DNA of 32,685 bases from CAYZAW01 sp964476505 (GTDB taxonomy: Bacteria; Bacillota; Clostridia; Christensenellales; CAG-138), in the NCBI GenBank assembly GCA_964476505.1, contig CAYZAW010000026.1, forward strand, positions 1-32,685, read 5' to 3'. Under the pieces are notes generated by a model, which worked only from the letters and a program-made list of their open reading frames with translations, did not search any database and was not told the DNA's origin. The position numbers and the translations under genes are program-made. Below, one piece after another: positions 1-8,158 of the stretch. Every line of letters begins with the position of its first letter. Position 1 is the first letter of the stretch.

Positions 1-830
1 TGGCTTTCGCCTTAAAGCTTCGCAAGGTTTCCAAGCCGGAGATCGACAAAAAAGTGCGCGAAGCCGCTGAGATCCTCGGCATCACCGATCTTCTCCAGCG
101 CAAGCCCAAGGCGCTTTCCGGCGGTCAGCGGCAGCGTGTTGCCATCGGCCGTGCCATCGTTCGTGAGCCTGCCGTATTCCTCATGGATGAGCCTCTTTCC
201 AACCTGGACGCCAAGCTGCGTAACCAGATGCGCGCCGAGCTGATCAAGCTGCGCCAGCGCATCAACACCACCTTCATCTACGTTACCCACGATCAGACCG
301 AGGCCATGACCCTTGGCGACCGTATCGTCATCATGAAGGATGGCTTTATTCAGCAGATCGGCACGCCGCAGGATGTATTTGCCAATCCGAAGAACAAGTT
401 TGTTGCAGGCTTCATCGGCACGCCGCAGATGAACTTCTTCCCCGCCGAGCTGAATGTTTCCGGCAACAGCTACACCATTCGCCTTTTCGATGTGGAAATT
501 CAGCTTCCCAGCGACAAGCAGAAAATGCTGGAGCTCAAAAAGCAGATGCCCGCCTCCGTTACCTTGGGCATCCGTCCCGAGCATGTACAAATCGTTAAGC
601 CCGATGCACCCGGTGCCATCAAGGCCCGCGTAGACGTATCCGAAATGATGGGCAGCGAGGTATACCTGCATCTGGATGTGAACGGCTTTGACGCAGTTGT
701 GCGCGTTCCCACCACGGATCTCTTAGACACCTACACCTTTGAGCCCGGTGCGGATAACTACATTTACTTCTCCTTCCCCAACACGCTCATGCATTTGTTC
801 GATGAGAACGATCTGAGCCTGTTTGCATAA
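1..830 (+). CDS. Sugar ABC transporter ATP-binding protein (MsmX/UgpC/MalK type), 3' part
   Basis: Partial gene that enters from the left edge; the reading frame is open from base 3. About 275 C-terminal residues are present, so roughly the first 95 residues, including Walker A, lie outside the window. The visible part has the ABC signature LSGGQRQR, Walker B with catalytic glutamate (VFLMDEPLSNLD), the H-loop (YVTHDQTEAM) and a C-terminal TOBE-type regulatory region with the GIRPEH motif. These are the marks of the carbohydrate-importer ATPase family, which energises uptake of oligosaccharides or glycerol-3-phosphate from the inner face of the membrane and can serve several permeases. No permease or binding protein is seen in the window, so the substrate is unknown; a shared, free-standing ATPase of the MsmX kind is possible. 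A strong terminator follows directly. Confidence 0.95.
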   Translation, partial: AFALKLRKVSKPEIDKKVREAAEILGITDLLQRKPKALSGGQRQRVAIGRAIVREPAVFLMDEPLSNLDAKLRNQMRAELIKLRQRINTTFIYVTHDQTEAMTLGDRIVIMKDGFIQQIGTPQDVFANPKNKFVAGFIGTPQMNFFPAELNVSGNSYTIRLFDVEIQLPSDKQKMLELKKQMPASVTLGIRPEHVQIVKPDAPGAIKARVDVSEMMGSEVYLHLDVNGFDAVVRVPTTDLLDTYTFEPGADNYIYFSFPNTLMHLFDENDLSLFA

Positions 831-845
831 GGCTGTACGTTACAA

Positions 846-876
846 AGGCTGTTCGGATGAACCGAGCAGCCTTTTT
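846..876 (+). terminator. Rho-independent terminator after the ABC ATPase gene
   Basis: An 11-base stem (846-856 with 862-872, one G-U pair) closes a five-base loop and runs into a T tract. It ends the sugar ATPase transcript and separates it from the next gene. Confidence 0.9.
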
Positions 877-905
877 ATTTCATTAAATAATTGGTAAATA
901 TTTGT

Positions 906-934
906 TTTTCAAACTGTAGGAAACCGAGTATAAT
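906..934 (+). promoter_or_regulatory. Promoter of the PilZ-like/GT2 synthase gene
   Basis: TTTTCA at 906-911 and a perfect TATAAT at 929-934 are separated by 17 bases. An AGGAGG ribosome site at 957-962 lies 8 bases before the TTG at 971, which decides the start in favour of TTG. Confidence 0.65.
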
Positions 935-970
935 GGTTTTAGGAATGATTTTATGTAGGAGGACGTGTAT

Positions 971-2845
971 TTGGCAAACAAATGGCATGCCAAAAAAACA
1001 AGATCCGCTCCGGAGGACGTGTTACTGCATCCAAAACCGGATCGACGGCATTTAGCGTATGTTCCCGATCCGGACGCCATCCGCATGAAGATGGATCGCC
1101 GGGGCGATGCTTCCTCCGCTACCGAGCAAAAGCTCAATCAACGGTATGAGGCGGCGTTTCCGGTACGCGTTCGTATTGACGGGCGTTTTTCCGAATACCG
1201 CGCCACCTGCAAGGATATTTCCGGCAGCGGCATCCTGCTGAAGTTTAAAAGCGAAAGCGACGCGCTTCGCGTATACCGTTCCAAGAACGCAAGGCTGCGT
1301 TTTCGCATTCCGCCCGGTGCGCTGGCAGAGGGCATGGAAGCAAAATACAAGCTCCCCGCCAGAGCCGCGCGCATCGTAGAAAACGACCCCCAATCCTGCG
1401 CCATGCGTTTTCACGAGCCGCTGCAAAGCTATCTTGGCAAGCGGCGCGACCGGTACGCCCTCACCATGGCGGCGTTGATGATGTTTTTCGTAGCGCTTAT
1501 CATCATGTTCATGCGCACGGAAAGCATCCTGTACTTTGAGTTCAACAAAACGCTGTACGCATACAGTATCGTAACGGCGATATTTCTGCTGTCTCGGTAT
1601 TTATTTGGAGCGCTGTATAAGCCCTTCCCGTTGAACCCGGACTTTACGCCGGGGGTCACCATCATCATCCCTTGCTTCAACGAGGAAAAGTGGATTCATA
1701 AAACCATCGCCTGCTGCATCAATCAGGACTATCCGGTGGATAAACTGGAGGTCATCGTTGTAGACGACTGTTCCAGCGACCGTTCCGTGCGCGCCATTTG
1801 CCGCACCATCGCCAGCATGTACAATGAGGACGATAGGTTTCGCGTGAAGGAGCGGCTGCGGCTTATCGCCCGCAAAAAGAACGGCGGCAAGCGAGAGGCG
1901 CTGGCTATGGGTGCGCTGGCATCCCGGCACGAAATGATCGTATTTGTTGATTCCGACAGCTTTTTAGAGCCGGACGCTATCCGCAATTTGGTGCAGCCCT
2001 TTCAGGATGAGCGTATTGCCGGCGTATCCGGGCGAACGGACGTTGCCAATACCTATACCAACAACCTCACAAAGCTGCAAACCGTTCGGTATTATGTGGC
2101 GTTTCGCATCATGAAGGCGGCGGAAGCCTATTTTGACGCGGTCACCTGCCTGTCCGGCCCGTTGTCCTGCTATCGAAAGTCCATCGTGCTTGAAAATTTG
2201 GATAGCTGGCGTAACCAACGTTTCCTCGGGCAAAAGGCGACCTTTGGAGACGATAGAAGCTTAACCAACTTTTTGCTTCGAAATCACCGCACGTTTTATC
2301 AGGACACCGCATTGTGCTCCACCATCGTGCCCAATCAGCACAAGATGTTTTTAAAGCAACAGATGCGCTGGAAACGCTCTTGGCTACGCGAATCCATGAT
2401 CGCCGGTACGTTTATCTGGAAAAAGGAACCCTTTATGGCGCTGTTCTTTTACATGGGGCTCATCACCCCCGTGCTTGCGCCTATTATCGTGATCTACAAT
2501 TTGATCTACGTGCCCGTAACCAGGCAGCTGTTTCCCGGCACATTCCTGTTGGGCTTGCTTTTGATGTCTCTAATGATGAGCTTTGCGCAGCTTTTCTTTA
2601 AAAAAAGCTCCATATGGCTGTACGGATTTTGGTTCTGCGTTTACTATGAATTCGTGCTGCTTTGGCAGATGCCAGTGGCTTGGTTCACCTTCTGGAAATC
2701 CACATGGGGCACCCGCCAAACGCCCGAGGATGAAAAAGCCGCACGCAAAAAGCAGTCGCATAAAAAGCAGACGCGCAAACCACCGTCTGCGCGCCAAAAT
2801 CCGAAATATGCCGCCGCCTCGAAGGCCTCACAGCCTCCAGTATAA
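971..2845 (+). CDS. Membrane glycosyltransferase family 2 with N-terminal PilZ-like domain (polysaccharide synthase)
   Basis: A 624-residue processive-type glycosyltransferase. The GTG at 965 is only 2 bases from AGGAGG, so the TTG at 971 (8-base spacing) is the likelier start. Residues about 57-155 resemble a PilZ domain: the DxSxxG motif is present (D82, S84, G87), but the usual RxxxR is reduced to a single Arg near residue 58. Two membrane segments follow (about 163-182 and 195-215). The GT-A domain then has VVDD (265-266), the metal-binding DxD (D327, D329), the GDD acceptor motif (426-428) and QQMRW (463-467), as in hyaluronan, chitin and cellulose synthases. More membrane segments (about 488-575) and a Lys-rich tail close the protein. 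I infer extrusion of a beta-linked polysaccharide. The convergent UDP-HexNAc dehydrogenase supports a uronate-containing product. Cyclic-di-GMP control is uncertain because of the degenerate PilZ arginines. Confidence 0.85.
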   Translation: MANKWHAKKTRSAPEDVLLHPKPDRRHLAYVPDPDAIRMKMDRRGDASSATEQKLNQRYEAAFPVRVRIDGRFSEYRATCKDISGSGILLKFKSESDALRVYRSKNARLRFRIPPGALAEGMEAKYKLPARAARIVENDPQSCAMRFHEPLQSYLGKRRDRYALTMAALMMFFVALIIMFMRTESILYFEFNKTLYAYSIVTAIFLLSRYLFGALYKPFPLNPDFTPGVTIIIPCFNEEKWIHKTIACCINQDYPVDKLEVIVVDDCSSDRSVRAICRTIASMYNEDDRFRVKERLRLIARKKNGGKREALAMGALASRHEMIVFVDSDSFLEPDAIRNLVQPFQDERIAGVSGRTDVANTYTNNLTKLQTVRYYVAFRIMKAAEAYFDAVTCLSGPLSCYRKSIVLENLDSWRNQRFLGQKATFGDDRSLTNFLLRNHRTFYQDTALCSTIVPNQHKMFLKQQMRWKRSWLRESMIAGTFIWKKEPFMALFFYMGLITPVLAPIIVIYNLIYVPVTRQLFPGTFLLGLLLMSLMMSFAQLFFKKSSIWLYGFWFCVYYEFVLLWQMPVAWFTFWKSTWGTRQTPEDEKAARKKQSHKKQTRKPPSARQNPKYAAASKASQPPV

Positions 2846-4147
2846 ATACCCGGCGTTTTCGTATTGCTTACGATCTAACATACCCTTGATGTCTATCAAC
2901 ACCCTCTGGTGTTCGGAATCCTTTCTAAACATGGCGGCATAGTCCGCCATGTTTAAGTTGTAGAACTCCTTATGCGGCACTGCAATAATCACTGCATCCA
3001 TATCGCGGATATCGGAAAGCTCCGCAAGCGATATGCCATACTCCCGGCGCAGATCGTTGGTATCCGCCACAGGATCTACAATGGTAGGATGCACGCCGTA
3101 TTCCGCAAGCTCGTTTATAATATTGATGACCTTTGTATTTCGAACATCTGGGCAATTTTCTTTGAAAGCTACGCCCAGTATCGCCACGTTTGCATAGCGC
3201 ACCTTGCAGTTCGATGCGATCAGCGTTTTAACTGTTTCCGTTGCAACGTATTTGCCCATATCGTCGTTGATGCGGCGGCCTGCCAGTATGATTTGCGAAT
3301 GATACCCCAGCATCTCCGCGCGATATGTTAAATAGTACGGGTCTACGCCGATGCAGTGCCCGCCCACCAAGCCGGGCGAAAAGCTCACAAAATTCCACTT
3401 GGTACGCGCCGCTTCTAAGACAGACTTTGTATCGATGCCCATCATGTTGAATATGATGGAAAGCTCGTTCATAAACGCGATGTTGATATCCCGCTGGCTG
3501 TTTTCGATCACCTTGCAGGCCTCCGCCACCTTGATGGACTCCGCGCGGTACACCCCCGCTTCCACCACCAGTTCGTAAACCTTTGCAACCGTATCCAGCG
3601 TTTCTTCGTTCATGCCGGAAACGACCTTTATGATGTTCTCCAACCGATGCTGCTTATCTCCCGGATTGATTCGCTCCGGAGAATAGGCAACGAAGAAATC
3701 CTTTCCACAAGCAAGGCCGGATTCCTCCTCCAGTATCGGCACGCAAATATCCTCCGTTACACCGGGATACACGGTGCTTTCGTACACAACGATCGAGCCC
3801 TTGGACAAGTTTCTGCCAACGATTCTACTGGCGCCCTCCACAGGCCGCAGGTCGGAGGTGTGATCCGCATTGACCGGCGTCGGTACGGAAATAATGAAGA
3901 ATTTGGCGTTCTTTAAAAGCTTGTCGTCATAGGTAAACTGTACGCTTGTTTGCCGTACGGCATCGTTTCCCACCTCTTGGGTTGGGTCGATTCCGTTTTG
4001 ATACAGGTTTATCTTTTCCCTGTTTACATCGTAACCGATCACACGCACCTTTTTTGCGAATGCCACGGCAATCGGCAGGCCAACATAGCCCAGCCCGACA
4101 ATGGCGATCTTTTCGTCGCCGGATACGATTTTTTCATATAAACCCAT
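2828..4147 (-). CDS. UDP-N-acetylhexosamine 6-dehydrogenase (TviB/WbpO-like nucleotide sugar dehydrogenase)
   Basis: A 439-residue NAD-dependent enzyme that oxidises the C6 hydroxyl of a UDP-sugar to a carboxylate. It has an N-terminal Rossmann motif GLGYVG (18-23), the conserved STVYPG segment, Lys212 and Asn216 of the catalytic centre, and the nucleophilic cysteine in GGHCIGVDPYY (Cys265). Overall it reads like the TviB/WbpO group, which makes UDP-GlcNAcA or UDP-GalNAcA, rather than a short Ugd-type UDP-glucose dehydrogenase; the exact sugar cannot be fixed from sequence alone. The stop lies inside the end of the synthase gene on the other strand (18-base convergent overlap). The start is ATG, with AAAGG about 7 bases upstream. 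It is probably the precursor-forming partner of the neighbouring GT2 synthase. Confidence 0.9.
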   Translation of the reverse strand: MGLYEKIVSGDEKIAIVGLGYVGLPIAVAFAKKVRVIGYDVNREKINLYQNGIDPTQEVGNDAVRQTSVQFTYDDKLLKNAKFFIISVPTPVNADHTSDLRPVEGASRIVGRNLSKGSIVVYESTVYPGVTEDICVPILEEESGLACGKDFFVAYSPERINPGDKQHRLENIIKVVSGMNEETLDTVAKVYELVVEAGVYRAESIKVAEACKVIENSQRDINIAFMNELSIIFNMMGIDTKSVLEAARTKWNFVSFSPGLVGGHCIGVDPYYLTYRAEMLGYHSQIILAGRRINDDMGKYVATETVKTLIASNCKVRYANVAILGVAFKENCPDVRNTKVINIINELAEYGVHPTIVDPVADTNDLRREYGISLAELSDIRDMDAVIIAVPHKEFYNLNMADYAAMFRKDSEHQRVLIDIKGMLDRKQYENAGYLYWRL

Positions 4148-4196
4148 AACGTTGCCTTTCTTCTGCTGCGATAGAACAATTTCCCTCTTTATGTGT

Positions 4197-4205
4197 ATTA
4201 TAACA
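4197..4205 (-). promoter_or_regulatory. Extended -10 promoter of the nucleotide sugar dehydrogenase
   Basis: On the minus strand the sequence reads TGTTATAAT, a full extended -10 element, about 50 bases before the dehydrogenase start. No good -35 box was seen, as is common for extended -10 promoters. Confidence 0.6.
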
Positions 4206-4246
4206 TGCCTAGCTTAGTTAGAACATAAACGAAATAGAATATATGC

Positions 4247-4275
4247 TTAACTTCTGTGTTCGTTCCTGTTATAAT
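4247..4275 (+). promoter_or_regulatory. Promoter of the DUF362 gene
   Basis: TTAACT at 4247-4252 and TATAAT at 4270-4275 are 17 bases apart, and TG stands one base before the -10 (TGTTATAAT). This rules out the in-frame upstream start at 4243, which would lie inside the promoter. Confidence 0.75.
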
Positions 4276-4305
4276 GGGAATTGCATTTTGCGTTGGAGGA
4301 TAGCC

Positions 4306-5463
4306 ATGCAGCATAACGTAGCCGTGGTTTCCTGTACCGAGTACAACGAGACTGCCGTTTTAAACAGCATCACGCAGGCTGCCGCTTTATTAGGCGGCCT
4401 TTCTTCTGTGATTCGCCCGGGCATGCGGGTATTGATCAAGCCCAACCTGCTTCGCGCCGCACGCCCCGAGCAGCACATTACCACCCACCCCGCCGTGATC
4501 GGCGCTGTGGCAGAGTTGGTAAAGCGTTTAGGCGCAACACCTATTTTGGCAGAGAGCCCCGGCGGCGCTTATACGCCCGGCGTGCTAAAAACACTCTACC
4601 GCACCACAGGCATGCTGGATGCGGCAAAAAACCACGGGTTTGAGGTGAACTACGATACAGATTCCGAGGAAGTGTTCTTTGAAAACGGCAAACAGGTAAA
4701 GGTGCTTAAGGTGATTTCTCCCGTATTGGCCTGCGACGCTGTCATTAGCGTTGCCAAGCTGAAGACGCATGAGCTGATGGGCTACACCGGGGCAGTCAAA
4801 AACCTATTTGGCGTGATTCCCGGCGTTACCAAGGCCGAGTACCATTTTCGCCTGCCCGAGCAGGAGGCATTTGCCAACATGCTGGTGGATATTGCGGAAT
4901 ATGTGAAGCCCTGCCTTTCCGTAATAGACGCCGTATGGGGCATGGAGGGCGACGGGCCTTCCGCCGGAACACCGGTTCACATCGGGGCGCTTGTTATGGG
5001 CACGAACCCGCATGCGGTGGATGTTGCCGCGGCAAGGCTGGTGAATATGGAGCCAAGGCATATCCGTACGCTTGCCGCCGCCGAAGCAAGAGGCCTCATC
5101 GGTTTTGAGCAAAACGATGTGCGCGTACTGGGAAGGGAAAGCAACGAGCCTCTTTTAAGCACGTTCAAAGCGCCGGTAAAGCTGATGGATTCCTTTACGC
5201 AAAATCACATACCAACGTTTATGCAGCCCATCGTGGCGCAAATGCTAAAAACACAGCCCGTTATCAACAAGCGCATCTGCGAGGGCTGCGGTATCTGCAA
5301 AAATAGCTGCCCAGCACAGGCCATTACCATCACAGACGGTAAGGCGCATATCAATTACGACCTATGCCTTCGCTGTTATTGCTGCCACGAGCTGTGCCCC
5401 AAGTTCGCAATCAAGATCCATCGGGCGCTGATGTTCCGCATCGCAACAAAAATCATGGACTAA
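4306..5463 (+). CDS. DUF362 domain protein with C-terminal 2x[4Fe-4S] ferredoxin domain
   Basis: A protein of 385 residues starting at the ATG preceded by GGAGGA 5 bases upstream. Residues about 1-300 form a DUF362 domain (IKPNLL, ITTHPAVIGAV, KLKTHELMGYTGAVKNLFG are typical segments). The C-terminus carries two cysteine clusters, CEGCGICKNSCP and CLRCYCCHELCP, each able to hold a [4Fe-4S] cluster. The family is widespread in anaerobes, and its biochemical role is poorly defined; electron transfer in the cytoplasm is likely. It has its own promoter and terminator, so it appears to be a single-gene unit unrelated to its neighbours. Confidence 0.9.
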   Translation: MQHNVAVVSCTEYNETAVLNSITQAAALLGGLSSVIRPGMRVLIKPNLLRAARPEQHITTHPAVIGAVAELVKRLGATPILAESPGGAYTPGVLKTLYRTTGMLDAAKNHGFEVNYDTDSEEVFFENGKQVKVLKVISPVLACDAVISVAKLKTHELMGYTGAVKNLFGVIPGVTKAEYHFRLPEQEAFANMLVDIAEYVKPCLSVIDAVWGMEGDGPSAGTPVHIGALVMGTNPHAVDVAAARLVNMEPRHIRTLAAAEARGLIGFEQNDVRVLGRESNEPLLSTFKAPVKLMDSFTQNHIPTFMQPIVAQMLKTQPVINKRICEGCGICKNSCPAQAITITDGKAHINYDLCLRCYCCHELCPKFAIKIHRALMFRIATKIMD

Positions 5464-5467
5464 CAAC

Positions 5468-5494
5468 AAAAGCAGGGTTTTATGCCCTGCTTTT
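5468..5494. terminator. Bidirectional terminator between DUF362 and hydrolase genes
   Basis: A ten-base perfect stem (5468-5477 with 5485-5494) around a seven-base loop, with T-rich ends on both strands. It can end the convergent DUF362 and hydrolase transcripts. Confidence 0.8.
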
Positions 5495-5513
5495 CTTGAA
5501 GGTTTCTATATCA

Positions 5514-6449
5514 TCAAATAATTTGATACGCCTCTAAGAATGCACGAATCATGTCCGCATACTCCTTGGGGTAATTTGTCCAGCTTTGCGCATGGCCTGT
5601 TTTCTCGAAGGTTTGTATGCGCTTTTCGCCTCGCTTTGCCTCATAGTTTTGATACACCATAAATGTTGGCACAAAATGATCCTCCAGCCCGTGCACAAAC
5701 AGCATGGGAAGGCGATCCGGGCATTGCGCCACCGCCTCGGCGGGCTTTACCTGACGGAACCAAATACCGCCACGCAGCTTGGAAAGCAACGAGCTTAACG
5801 CCAAGAACGGTTGCCGGGGCAGATGATAGATATGGTGCATGTCGTAATACAACTGCTCACGCAAATCGGAATAACCGCAATCCTCTATTACAAAGGATAG
5901 CCTGTCGTCGTTTGGGGCATACAGCATCACCGTTGCCGCTCCCATGGATTCCCCGTGCAGCCCCAATACGCAGTCCGCACCGTACCGCTCCCGCGCCCAC
6001 AGGCAAATGGCTCCAAGGTCTTTTTGCTCGCAATACCCCATGGTGGTGGGGCGTTTTTCGTTCTTCCCGTGATTGCGCTGATCATACAGCACGCAGGTGA
6101 AACCCAGCTCCCGAAAAATAGCCGCATATTTGATGCCGCCAAGCAGCGTATAGGAGTAGCCGTGGGCAATCACTGCCACACGCTCCCGCCCGTCCGGAAA
6201 GCAAACGCCTTCCTTCTTGGGAATGACCATGCCGTGTATGATGTAGCTAAAGGGCGAGGGTGTGAAGAACTCCTCCGCGTGGTATTCGGTTTCAAATACT
6301 GTTCGGTCGAACCCGCCCCGGCGGATCTCCTCCTCATAGCACTCGTCATAGTCCCATGTTTTGGGCCAAACCACCATGCCGGACAGCTTCCACGATACCG
6401 CAAACACCGTAAGCGCCAAAACGCCGGCAATGATCCAAACAACCGTCAT
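5514..6449 (-). CDS. Membrane-anchored alpha/beta hydrolase
   Basis: A 311-residue protein with an N-terminal membrane anchor (about residues 3-20) followed by an alpha/beta-hydrolase domain. The nucleophile elbow is GESMG (Ser168), the likely acid is Asp257 in HGLEDH and the base is His286 in TGHAQSW. HGYSY near residue 96 would form the oxyanion region. The family resembles the YqkD/BEM46-like serine hydrolases of Firmicutes; the substrate is unknown, perhaps a lipid or peptide ester at the membrane. The start is supported by AGGAGG 7 bases upstream. It stands alone between its promoter and a shared terminator. Confidence 0.85.
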   Translation of the reverse strand: MTVVWIIAGVLALTVFAVSWKLSGMVVWPKTWDYDECYEEEIRRGGFDRTVFETEYHAEEFFTPSPFSYIIHGMVIPKKEGVCFPDGRERVAVIAHGYSYTLLGGIKYAAIFRELGFTCVLYDQRNHGKNEKRPTTMGYCEQKDLGAICLWARERYGADCVLGLHGESMGAATVMLYAPNDDRLSFVIEDCGYSDLREQLYYDMHHIYHLPRQPFLALSSLLSKLRGGIWFRQVKPAEAVAQCPDRLPMLFVHGLEDHFVPTFMVYQNYEAKRGEKRIQTFEKTGHAQSWTNYPKEYADMIRAFLEAYQII

Positions 6450-6483
6450 GCCGTTTCCTCCTATAAGGCTGCATGCAATTCAA

Positions 6484-6511
6484 AAGCCGCCCACCAGTTC
6501 GTAAGCGGCTT
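6484..6511 (-). terminator. Possible terminator of the FGGY kinase transcript
   Basis: On the minus strand a seven-base stem (AAGCCGC/GCGGCTT) with a 14-base loop ends in TTTTGAATT. It lies between the kinase stop and the hydrolase start, just after the predicted hydrolase transcription start, so it could also be a hairpin in that leader. Confidence 0.45.
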
Positions 6512-6518
6512 CTATGTT

Positions 6519-6547
6519 ATTATAATCGCTTTTTTGCCGTCTGTAAC
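6519..6547 (-). promoter_or_regulatory. Promoter of the alpha/beta hydrolase
   Basis: On the minus strand GTTACA (6542-6547) and TATAAT (6519-6524) are 17 bases apart, upstream of the hydrolase gene. Confidence 0.55.
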
Positions 6548-6582
6548 AGCCTACCAAATACCGGAAGGTGTTTTCGCCGCTG

Positions 6583-8157
6583 TTACCGGTTCAGCAGGGC
6601 ATAGTTCTTGCGGTTTTTGCGATACAACCGCTGAAATACCAAAAAGCCTTTGTCGTACACGGGCTTTTTTGCCGGATCCGGCGTATAGCGTGCCCTGATT
6701 TGCACCTCGCTGTTGGCCTCGTCCAGAGAGCCAATGCAGCCAAGCCCTGCCGCCATAATGACCGCCGCACCCGCCGCACCGGCGTTTTCCGGGCTTTCGG
6801 GCACCTCCACCGGCCGCCCCAGCATATCGGCAAGCGTTTGGGCGATCATAGCGGAGCGCGCGCCGCCGCCCGCCAAACGAATGACCTCTGAGGTTTTGAT
6901 CTTTTTCGCCTGCGCCTCCAGCATCCAGCGCTTATGGTATAGGATACCCTCGATCACCGCCCGGCATAACTCCGCTTTGGTGGTGTTGATGGAAACATTG
7001 AAAAAGCCCGCCCTGCAAAATGCGTCCTCAAAGGGACAGCGGTTCCCCAGCAGCCACGGTACGAACAGTACACCGCCTGCACCTGCGGGAGCCGATTCCG
7101 CAATTTTGAGTACCCGCTCTATCATACTGCCCGCAGGTTCCGTACTGCTCTCGTACGCGCCAACGCCGTCCAGCACGATATTGTCCCGCAGCCACTCGAT
7201 GCACTTTCCCGATGTCTCCATTTCCGCAAAGTAATTATAGCGCCCCTCGTTCACGCCTGCGATGGAAGCGATCATTGCTCCCAAATCCGCCATCTGCCGG
7301 TCTACCACGGTAGACACCCAGCCGGAGGTGCCGATGTACATGTGCGTATCTCCCACGCGGGTGCTGCCCGCGCCCACACCGATCAGAGAGGAGTCCCCGC
7401 CGCCAGCAAACACCTTGCAGTTTGTGGTAAGGCCTAAAAAAGCAGCCGCCTCGGGGGTAAGCATGCCTACCATGTCCGTAGACCGAATCAACTCCGGCAG
7501 ATGCGCTCTATTCACCCCGTGCAGGTCGCAGACCTTCCGGCTCCAATCCTTGCGCTTGCAGCTATACAAAAGCGTGCCGAATGCGGAGTCCTCCGCCATC
7601 GTATAGCGGCCTGTTGCACGAAACAACAGATAGTCCTTGGCGTCCAGCCATTTGTATACGCGTTTGAACAGCTCCGGCTCATGGTTTTTGACCCAGTTAT
7701 ACCGAAACACCGGGTCTTTTGCGCTGGCAGCCACCACGCCCGTTTCTGCAAGCGAGATGATGAGCTTTCGCAAGCCCACCCCGGCTATTTGTATCAGCCC
7801 CTTGCCAAACCGGGCAAACTCCTCGGTGGCACGCTTATCCATATAGCTCATGGCGCGCCTGAGCGGCTTGCCGGTTTCATCCACCAGTATCACGCACTGC
7901 ATCTGAGAGCAAAAGGATACGGCGGCAATATCGGTGTTTGGAACGCCGGCGTCATGCAGCACCTGCCGGGTGGTGGCGGCAAGCGTATCCCACCAGTCGT
8001 TGGGGTCCTGCTCCGCAAAGCCGTCCTCCGTTAAGTACAGCGGATACTTGGCGGGCGCCTGTGCGATCAGCCGCATGCCCCCGCCCACCTCATATAGGCA
8101 GGTTTTGTTCCCGGTGGTGCCAATGTCGTAAGCGATCACCAGCTTTTTCTCGCGCAT
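6583..8157 (-). CDS. FGGY-family carbohydrate kinase (xylulokinase-like)
   Basis: A 524-residue sugar kinase. The phosphate-1 motif DIGTTGNK sits at residues 11-18, the catalytic aspartate is Asp255 in AGGGDSS, and the adenosine-binding glycine-rich motif RLAGGGARS lies near residue 430. FGGY kinases phosphorylate ketoses or polyols in the cytoplasm; xylulokinase is the nearest broad label, but the substrate is not proven. The gene follows tetR after a one-base gap (the stop TAA is separated from the ATG by one C) and its ribosome site lies inside the end of tetR, so the two are co-transcribed. The divergent aminotransferase-aldolase genes share the same operator region, so the kinase substrate may be an intermediate of that pathway. 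A D-lyxose isomerase at 16651-17337 could in principle supply D-xylulose. Confidence 0.9.
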   Translation of the reverse strand: MREKKLVIAYDIGTTGNKTCLYEVGGGMRLIAQAPAKYPLYLTEDGFAEQDPNDWWDTLAATTRQVLHDAGVPNTDIAAVSFCSQMQCVILVDETGKPLRRAMSYMDKRATEEFARFGKGLIQIAGVGLRKLIISLAETGVVAASAKDPVFRYNWVKNHEPELFKRVYKWLDAKDYLLFRATGRYTMAEDSAFGTLLYSCKRKDWSRKVCDLHGVNRAHLPELIRSTDMVGMLTPEAAAFLGLTTNCKVFAGGGDSSLIGVGAGSTRVGDTHMYIGTSGWVSTVVDRQMADLGAMIASIAGVNEGRYNYFAEMETSGKCIEWLRDNIVLDGVGAYESSTEPAGSMIERVLKIAESAPAGAGGVLFVPWLLGNRCPFEDAFCRAGFFNVSINTTKAELCRAVIEGILYHKRWMLEAQAKKIKTSEVIRLAGGGARSAMIAQTLADMLGRPVEVPESPENAGAAGAAVIMAAGLGCIGSLDEANSEVQIRARYTPDPAKKPVYDKGFLVFQRLYRKNRKNYALLNR

Positions 8158-8158
8158 G

